From Branchiostoma floridae (lineage: Eukaryota > Chordata > Leptocardii > Amphioxiformes > Branchiostomatidae): a stretch of 64,000 nt of DNA. The notes under the pieces are model-generated. The model was not told the DNA's origin and did not search any database. It saw only the letters and a list, made by a program, of their open reading frames with translations. This document shows, piece by piece, positions 56,883 to 64,000 of this stretch (position 1 is its first letter; each line of letters opens with the position of its first letter). The stretch is taken from assembly GCF_000003815.2 (NCBI RefSeq), contig NC_049989.1, positions 11,487,273 through 11,551,272 on the forward strand, written 5' to 3'. A program made the translations under genes and the position numbers.

Positions 56883-59800
56883 TCATCTATTCTGATTTTC
56901 ATGCTGGGCTATTAACATATATACAGCCTTCTTGTATACATTAACGACAGCTCTCTGTTGTCTTGAAAACGGGTCAAAATCGTCCTCTGGATTTCTCCGG
57001 CGCTTGAATTTTCCTTCAGAATTCCTTACGACGCAGTTCATTCTGTCTTGCGAGATCGCCGGAAGGTTTAAGAATATGGCTATTCTTCTGAGTTGGTTTT
57101 CAAGGTCGTCTCTTAGTCTCTCGTATTGGACGATGAGCAAAGGGCCGGGAAACTTCAGCCAATCAAGAAACGTGTTGCTCCATGTCTGGGATTTCCCTTC
57201 GACGAACTCCCGCCACGCTGCAGATGAAACAGAGAAGTCGATTGGTTAGTATAGGGTAATTTACCGTTGGCAGAAAGTGCCTTCACCAACTATACATGTA
57301 TATGATTCTTCATTTCAGTAATGCAATAAAAAAATATATTTGTCAAAATAATCATAATATGATGACACTTCCTTAAAAACCCTGCCCTACCTTGGCTCTT
57401 ATATCTAGCCTTGGCAGCAAATCCGTTATGGCCGCCGTAGTGTCGGTTAAACTCTGCTAAGATAGCGTCGTATGGGTCTCGCACCATCAAGATTGTCTGT
57501 AGAAAACAAAATGACATTCATAAGGCACATGTGCACAGTTTTTTTTAGAAACCTACATATGAGACACCAAGGAGCTTATATAAGCTCCTTGGAGACACAT
57601 ATAACCTATATATAAGGTAGAAACGTGTAGAGGCAGCTTCCGTCATTCATTTTCTTTTGTTTTTTACATAAAATATCTCCACATATATTGTACAGCGGAC
57701 ACACAATGAACTGAAGCTATTTTCAACTATATATAGCTATATAACAAGGTTCTATATTCACAATCACAATGCAGGATCTGAATTCTGATGTTTTGGCGAC
57801 CGTCTAACTTCCCAGCAAAAATGGCTGGCACTTCTTCGTATTGCCGCTAGGTGTCGCTGCAGTCTTACAAATGACGTCGTGAATAAAGAACATTGTTATA
57901 CAGTCATTACCTGCATGTATGCAGGTATGGTTTTGATGCTGGTGGAAACTTTTCGGTAGCCGGGGATGTAGGGCGCTGTATCTCGTGAACGGATGGTGCG
58001 AGCACGACGATTTTTGGTACGTGGGTTGGGGGTGGTAGCCTAACACTCAGGTTTGATTTTGGGCCTCCTGGCGTTTGAACTTGACATTGCAGGTGGCATT
58101 TTTGGTGTTTTTTGGGCACTTTTGGCGCTGTGTGTCCGGAACGATACGCGCGATTGCGACGATTTTTGGTGCATGGGTGGGGGGTTGTTGCCTGTTGCCT
58201 AGGATTGACTTTGGGCCTTGTCGCGTTTGAACTTGACCCGGCAGGTCAAATTTTGTGTCCGGGAGGGGTGTTTCCGGAGTTATATCTTCTGAACGGCTGG
58301 TGCTGGCGCGATGATATTTGGCACATGTGTCGGTGGTGGCTGAATAATGCTCAATTTTGATTTTGGCGCCCTTGGTGCTTGAACTTGACATTTTAGGTTA
58401 CCTTTTGTGCGGGCACGGGGCGTGCGCTGTATCTCCGGAACGCAAGGTACCATTGTGTTGCTATTTGGTACGTGAGTTGTTTGTGGTGTCCTGGTGGTCA
58501 GGTTTGATTTTGGGCCTCCTAGTGCTTGAACTTGATACTGTATAGGTTGACCCTGTTTTTGTGTGGTTGGGGCATCCTCCCAATATCTGCTTGGTTTTAA
58601 AAACAGATTATGGTTGGGTGTAGAACCATCATCTGACCTGGGCCACCTTCAATGTATCAGGTTACTTAGTGGCACTGACAGTTTGCCAGATGACGGGAGT
58701 GTACAAGATTATATATCTGTTGGTCAGGTATAATTGGAGTTTGCTTATTACTCTTTGTGGTGTTTCTAGAGCTGTATAGTACTGAGTTTTAAGTTCCGGT
58801 ACAAGTTCCTTTACCCTGTTGGCAACCATGGTTGAACTTGAACTTAAACAGAAGAAGATGCAATTTTCTAATGTGGAGGAGAACTGTATAGAGTGTGGGC
58901 ATAAGAGAAAGGTATGTGTATGATTTGTCCTGTGTTTCTTTTTGTTTCTTTGGTAATGCCATTTCCATACTGTATACAGGTAATTTGTTGTTTTGGGCTA
59001 GTCATATTCGCTTGGTTTTTGGGCCTGCTTAATCTATGGTACAGGCAGGGTTAAGTGGTGGAGGCTTAGCTTTGTTCTGTTTTGAATTCAGTATCGTTTG
59101 TTGCATTTTGTCGCGGCAAATATATGATGAAATTCCCCTTCTAAGCAACTGCTCATTGGTTTGCGGGGATGTTTGCTGGGTGTTTGCTCTGACTACAACA
59201 GCTTCTGAACTTTTCAAAGCTTCCATTGCCAGCAGCTTGCCATCTATAAATGGGATTGACAAGGACATTTTTCATAGTAAATTGTGCTGTTAAATTTGGC
59301 TTAGATACTACAGGAGATTTAGGTTTGGGTTGGATGGATTGAATGAAAATATCATACCACCCTGGGGACTAACTGTTGCTGCTGCATGGGGGCTACCACT
59401 ATTCATATTGTCTAATGTCTATGGAACTACAGATAAAAGTATCATTGGTCAAATTATGCAAGTAACATTCCGATGTCAAGTGAATAACACCCCAGAAATA
59501 AATCTTTAATGAATATCATTGGAAGAACACAAACCAAGGAGACTTAGCAGCTGCATTAGGTCAGTACATTGAAATAGGAAGATATTAGTATATCATGTGA
59601 CAGAGTAAGTACATGTGCATGGGCCATCTGAGACAAAAACAAGTACTGTGGTTGGTTGGTTACATACTTAAGAAATCCAAAATAAGTAATGTTCACCCAT
59701 GTCCAAACTTACAAATTCAGAAAATGGAATTTCAGAGTCAGACTTTTGCATGGTGCACAACCAACACGGTAAAAAGCTCATTTTTCCAACCACGTACCAC

Positions 59801-61659
59801 AGACAAAAAGGCAAAAATACACAATAGGTCTACAGAAACCCAATACATTTCATGCAGGCCTGAGGTCTACGAACTCTTGTTTAGGCTGCATTTCAGTATT
59901 TCATATGCGTATTCTTAACAATGGGAATCATGGGAGAAAGAGGCTGTCAAAAATCACCTACCTGACTTTTAGAACATGAAAAACTCACATTGGCATGGTT
60001 GTCCGACCTCTGAAGAGTAATTTAACGACAAAAAAGGAAAAAAATTACGGCGGAATTATATTATATGCCGTCAAAACATAGGTGTGAGACCTTTTCACCC
60101 CCTTTCACTGCATGTAAACAACACCAAAACACCTAACTTCTAAGGCCTACTGCAGCCACAAATATCACTAAAAATCTGTTTTTTCAACATGATATAGAAG
60201 CTACAACCCTTACCTATAATATGCACCTCCAAAATCCAAACATATCCCAAGAAAAACAATTTTACAGCCACTTTTGCCAAGCCCGGAAATACCGAAATTT
60301 GCCCTTTAGATCTTCCAACCCGATGGAATTATGCATGGATCTATAGGTACTTCTTTTACTGATTTCCCAGTATGGACTTAGGAAATGTATTTTGACGGAC
60401 TGCATAACAATTAAAATTGCGAAGAAACTGCAGAAGCATGTAGCAAAAAATTCGTCGTTCCTTTGTTCCGTTATTCTCCTTGTAAAATTTTGACAAAAAC
60501 GCCCATGCAGTTCCATAGTACGCCGCTAGGGAACTCAAACATGCACCACTTCTTCGTTACATCACAAGCTACCTGCCACCAAAAAATCAACACCATAGCA
60601 TGTCCAGGTCAAAAGACACAAACAACGGAATTTCTGCTACAGTAACGAGGTCACATACTAGGCCCAAAATCGACCTTGACCTTCGTTTTCCCAGCACCTA
60701 CTCACATACCAGATATCACCATAAACCATCTGAGTTACGTTGACTACATACATCCAGAAACACAAAGTTTTAACACATCTCCATTTTTCATGAGATAAAA
60801 ACGTTTTCCCAGTAACCTCACCCGTACTCACAGCCATGAATTGGGACGCAGTAACAACGGGCTAACGTTAACAGATCTCGTATTTCTCAACAATAGGTCT
60901 CGACGACAGATCTTCATTTTGTCTAAATGTGGTGATCTTAATGGGCAAGATTTATCGACCACAGCTTAAATGGGACGGCGGTGAATACCGGCCCTTTGAC
61001 GATAAAGATAAAACACTCTGCCGGGAATAGAAAATTGAAATTTATATCACCAAGTAAGAGCAAGGAAAGGCCAGTGCGTGGGTGGCGTTTTCGATATGTC
61101 TTTTCATTAAGGACTTGATATTGAAATTTGAATTCTCGTATTCACAACAAAGAAAAATACATTTTGACATCTGTATAGAATTTCAAGTTTTTTTTACGCT
61201 TTGTCCTAACCTACCTTTCAGGCAATTTTGTGCACGACGTGGTAGAATTGATACATTCACATGTTTATCACTTCTGTGTCATCTTTCGGACAATGATCTG
61301 TTTTTGGTATTGTAGAACAAGTGTGGAATAGGACAGACTCTGTTGTAGTTGTTTTCTTTGTCTATAAACTTTCATTTTGTTCTTAATCTTCGTCGACGTC
61401 GTTTTTACTTGTATCCTAAGGCATAAATTTGACATCCTCCGTGCTTTTCATCAATCAAATTTTACAAATCTGCTCTTTCGGTTGAATGGTACTGCGTCAC
61501 GTGACATGACGTCACATACCTTATCAAAATGCTTGAAGGAGTTGTTCCCGCCGAACTCGTGCGTCTTGACGAGCACGACAGAGCCATTGATGCACCCTTC
61601 AGCCGGAAACCCGTGTCTTTTCAGCTCCAAGTCTTTGTAGACACTTCCCGTCAGAATAC
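56883..61659 (-). CDS. WSCD-type sulfotransferase, C-terminal three exons
   Basis: Minus-strand exons 61520-61659, 57391-57496 and 56883-57217, all in phase, about 193 residues. They read ILTGSVYKDLELKRHGFPAE, VVLVKTHEFGGNN; then TILMVRDPYDAILAEFNRHY with the P-loop-partner RDP motif of sulfotransferases and GGHNGFAAKARY; then WLKFPGPLLIVQYERLRDDL and a C-terminal CVVRNSEGKFKRR. This matches the sulfotransferase half of WSCD1/WSCD2 (WSC-domain Golgi membrane proteins acting on glycans). The upstream exon with the 5'-phosphosulfate (PSB) loop GNTW is needed but I could not find it up to 64000, so the gene continues outside or in unrecognised sequence. It has two large introns with repeats. Confidence 0.8.
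57568..57591. mobile_element. Ultra-short palindromic element, 24 bp, with 7-bp direct repeats
   Basis: A perfect 24-base palindrome beginning CAAGGAGCTTAT, flanked by exact GAGACAC repeats (57561-57567, 57592-57598). The ATAT on both outer sides also matches. In the sulfotransferase intron. Same ends as the elements at 4123 and 32229. Confidence 0.6.
57960..58560. repeat. About 150-bp tandem repeat, four diverged copies
   Basis: Anchors near 58010, 58162, 58314 and 58462 (ATTTTTGGTACGTGGGT, ATTTTTGGTGCATGGGT, ATATTTGGCACATGTGT, CTATTTGGTACGTGAGT), each preceded by a TCCGGAACG-like block and followed by TTTGATTTTGGGCCTCCT and GCTTGAACTTGACA. Open frames run through it on both strands without known domains. 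Intronic. Confidence 0.8.
58828..58911 (+). CDS. Possible first exon (28 codons)
   Basis: ATG at 58828 opens MVELELKQKKMQFSN and ends ENCIECGHKRK just before a strong donor GTATGTG. The CxxC could bind zinc. No acceptor partner found. It lies in the sulfotransferase intron on the other strand. May belong to a mobile element. Confidence 0.2.
60560..60790 (+). repeat. Dispersed repeat
   Basis: Contains GCTACCTGCCACCAAAAAAT and ATAGCATGTCCAG, shared with 48334-48420, then AGGCCCAAAATCGACCTTGA and CGTTTTCCCAGCACCTACTC. The rest of 59000-61500 is intronic with no recognised gene. Confidence 0.5.
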
Positions 61660-63560
61660 CTGAAACACAATATGTAATCACATTAAATATATTATGACTT
61701 TCTATATGTATCGTGCTACTTCCGGTGCAAAGAGACAGTTGATTGGGTGTTTGGAGTCACGTGATTGCGACGTAAATATTGTTCGCTATGCCATACTCAT
61801 GCCACGTCAGTAGCGAATCAAAAGTGGCAGGAAGACGGACTCTACCACCGTCGCGGATCAGAGAGGGTTGATTCACTTGATGCGGCAACCCTCACTGAAC
61901 CGTGAGGTGGTAGAGTCCGTCTTCCCGCCACTTTTGATTCGCTAATGACGTCCTTCCAATTTCTGCATCGTCAACGCAATGAAGCAGTCATCTATTGAAG
62001 GTCGATGAGATCGACTGAAAATTCATGGTGAGTGTGTCCTTTATGTAGGATCAAAGTATAAAACTGCTCAACTATGGATTCTACCAATACAGATATGAGT
62101 CTTCATTCTTATTAGCTGTGACGTCGTGTGCAAACATTCTACACAGTCTAGGTAAAACCAAGCCCGTCAAAAGGCAACTACGTCACCCAAAATTAGAAAT
62201 ATACATCATACACAATCATTACGAATAAACCTGGCACAATTTCTCACTCTTTCCCATTTTCTCGTTGCTAAATTTCTGATGTTGTAACGAACCATTTATA
62301 AAGGTGTTTCCGACACATTGAGGGTGTGCAAAGCGTGAGATATGTTGCATGAGTAATAAGTCACGCGCTTATATTAGCCAGGCTGACAGGGTTATTAGCT
62401 GGGGTGTCGTGATTTACGTACTCTGCTTGTCGCTACAGGGTGCAACAAATGACAAATGACAACCCTCGGGCGCAGAAACGCCTCCGTAAATCAACATGCT
62501 GCGGGTTGAAATGCTGAGATAAGTTATTTCAGGCTTTAAGTTGTCAAGGAAATACATACTTGTACATCCATTAGGGACATTCGCATTCCAAGATAACTTG
62601 CCTGTGGCCGAATACCACAAACAGGTCAGCGAGAACAAAAAAAAATCGATATTTCAAAAATCCTAGTTATTAAGGAAGGCAAATCAGTAAGGTTATCGAA
62701 TTGAGAAAGTTAGATCAATCTTTTAAAAACTTCTCCGATCGACAACGCAAAAACTTATAATCTTTATTAATATTTGATACAGCAAAATTTTTGTTTTTAT
62801 CATTCACTACTGCATGTATATGTTCTTAAAACTGACTCACTCACTCAAAACTAAGGCACTTGCAAAATCTGTCTACCTACCTAATCCTCTTCGCTCCCTA
62901 GGTGGAGCATAAAGCACACAAAAATCTGTCTAAGCATGGTAAAATGTACAACATTAAAAGTTCAAGACGAACTTTTGTTTGAGTATTTGCTGCTAAAAGA
63001 TTTCATTACTCTTCGGTAAAAGGTATAGTGGAACAGATGGCACTTAAATCCCATAGATAAGTGGCAGAATTTCAATAAACCGCGTTGTTTCAATCGTTAT
63101 ATTTGTGTTTCTCTTTCTTGGTCCATCAAGGCATGGCAAAATCTGAGAACGATTTATGTAGAGTTGCGTTTCAGTGCCAAGGACGTGGGCATCGTAAAAG
63201 CATATGTAACCACGGTAGGAATATAAACACAAAGATTCCAGTCCCTAGTACGTGATAAACCGAGGAAGTATGGAATGAAAAGCGGCCTGCAGGCCGATTT
63301 GAGCTTTCATGAATAAATAAAGGTTCAATGTTTACACTTACTAAAGAGGGAAGAAGCGTCTTTCCCAAGAACTTAGTTTTGTATGACATGGTGGGAAGGG
63401 GGCAACTTGTCTGTTTCGTTCCATTTTTTGCGCGCGTTTGAATCAAGTACATAGATACTATTCTAGTCATATACTTTATTCCTACCTCACATTTTAGGTT
63501 GTTGAGCTTAATACAAAGGGAACTACCGAAGAATTTGACCTACACGTACCATACTTTCTT
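61660..63560. other. Upstream of the visible sulfotransferase exons
   Basis: About 1.9 kb with one foldback element (61811-61944) and no coding exon I can support on either strand. The missing 5' exons of the sulfotransferase would have to lie here or beyond the window. Confidence 0.4.
61811..61944. mobile_element. 134-bp foldback element with about 38-bp arms
   Basis: TAGCGAATCAAAAGTGGCAG and the following GAAGACGGACTCTACCACC are repeated inverted at the right end (GGTGGTAGAGTCCGTCTTCC, CGCCACTTTTGATTCGCTA), with one mismatch. The short spacer contains its own inverted AGGGTTG / CAACCCT. The pairing runs on outward through ACGTCA / TGACGT. Confidence 0.8.
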
Positions 63561-63569
63561 ATTTTCACG

Positions 63570-64000
63570 TTATTCTATTTCGATCTGTCTTTCTTTGCTA
63601 CTAATTTTATGTTACCCGGTAGATTTCTGTCAAGTTAAATTTACAATTCATACACTAATACTGGTACCCTTCAAACGCAAACTAGGTGAGAATGCAAAGA
63701 AGGATACTCTTCAACCTTGAAAGTTTCAGACACAAATGCCAACTCCTTAAACGACAAATGAAGCCTATAGAATGCCAAACGTTGTTAGTCAAGCGAAGCC
63801 TTGATTTTCGACACCACAGCCGACTCTATTTTGACCTGTCATTCCTTTCCACTGATTTCATGTTACCCGGCAAATTTCCGTAAATTTAAAACGCAAACAC
63901 GTGTACTGGTACCCTCCAAACGCAAATTGTATGAGAATGCAAAGAAGGCCACTCTTTAGCCAGGAAAGTCTTAGAGTCTTACAAATGCCGACTCCTTGAA
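63570..64000 (+). repeat. About 245-bp tandem duplication at window end
   Basis: ATGTTACCCGG (63609 / 63860), CTGGTACCCT (63661 / 63906), GAGAATGCAAAGAAGG and CAAATGCC.ACTCCTT recur at 245-251 bases spacing. The second copy runs off the window. Unclassified; could be longer than two units. Confidence 0.75.

Noticed and set aside
62414-62638. Minus-strand frame as the missing upstream sulfotransferase exon
   Set aside because: No GNTW/PSB-loop sequence, no WSC cysteines and no in-phase donor to join the exon at 61520-61659.
63171-63470. 99-codon minus-strand frame near the window end as a membrane protein exon
   Set aside because: A hydrophobic run exists but there is no recognisable family or splice context.

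Overview
The window is intron-rich animal nuclear DNA. I read it as cephalochordate (amphioxus, Branchiostoma-like) draft sequence. Reasons: chordate-type orthologues with many small phase-matched exons (RPL6, INO80E, PIPOX, VPS37), dense short non-autonomous DNA transposons, a CR1-type retrotransposon with a PHD finger and a 2A-like peptide, and an assembly gap (N at 51968-52267, single N at 26695). The species call is inference from these features.

Layout. 2-658 (+): last exon of an unrecognised basic protein. 1500-5491 (-): RPL6, six coding exons, introns carrying small mobile elements. 5760-6103: shared upstream region of RPL6 and a tiny two-exon plus-strand gene (6104-6639). 8030-11380 (+): INO80E, nine exons, full length, convergent with PIPOX (11856-17463, -, eight exons, ends in the peroxisomal signal SKL). 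20810-31661 (-): VPS37 (ESCRT-I). Its first intron of about 9.4 kb holds a decayed CR1-like retrotransposon (about 22440-26472, +) and an open hAT-type transposase gene (26902-30198, +).

33950-50970 (-): a large unrecognised gene with at least 15 exons. Its front is helical and it has one giant 3.1-kb exon encoding an acidic, Ser/Lys-rich tail with an SILK motif. One of its introns contains a complete CARD-domain gene on the other strand (43652-44932, +). 51881-53761 (+): BTB-BACK-Kelch-like gene, broken by the assembly gap. 56883-61659 (-): 3' three exons of a WSCD-type sulfotransferase, 5' part not seen. The remaining sequence is intergenic or intronic and mostly mobile DNA or tandem repeats.

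The genes are unrelated housekeeping or accessory animal genes and do not form a pathway. The most unusual pattern is a set of three ultra-short palindromes (24, 31 and 40 bp; ends CAAGGAG...CTCCTTG), each flanked by an exact 7-bp direct repeat. They look like a family of minimal mobile elements. Several other insertions also keep readable target-site duplications: 8 bp hAT-like, 9 bp Mutator-like, 3 bp TWA Harbinger-like. Exon borders were placed by hand from GT/AG sites and phase; all multi-exon models given here keep frame across every junction.
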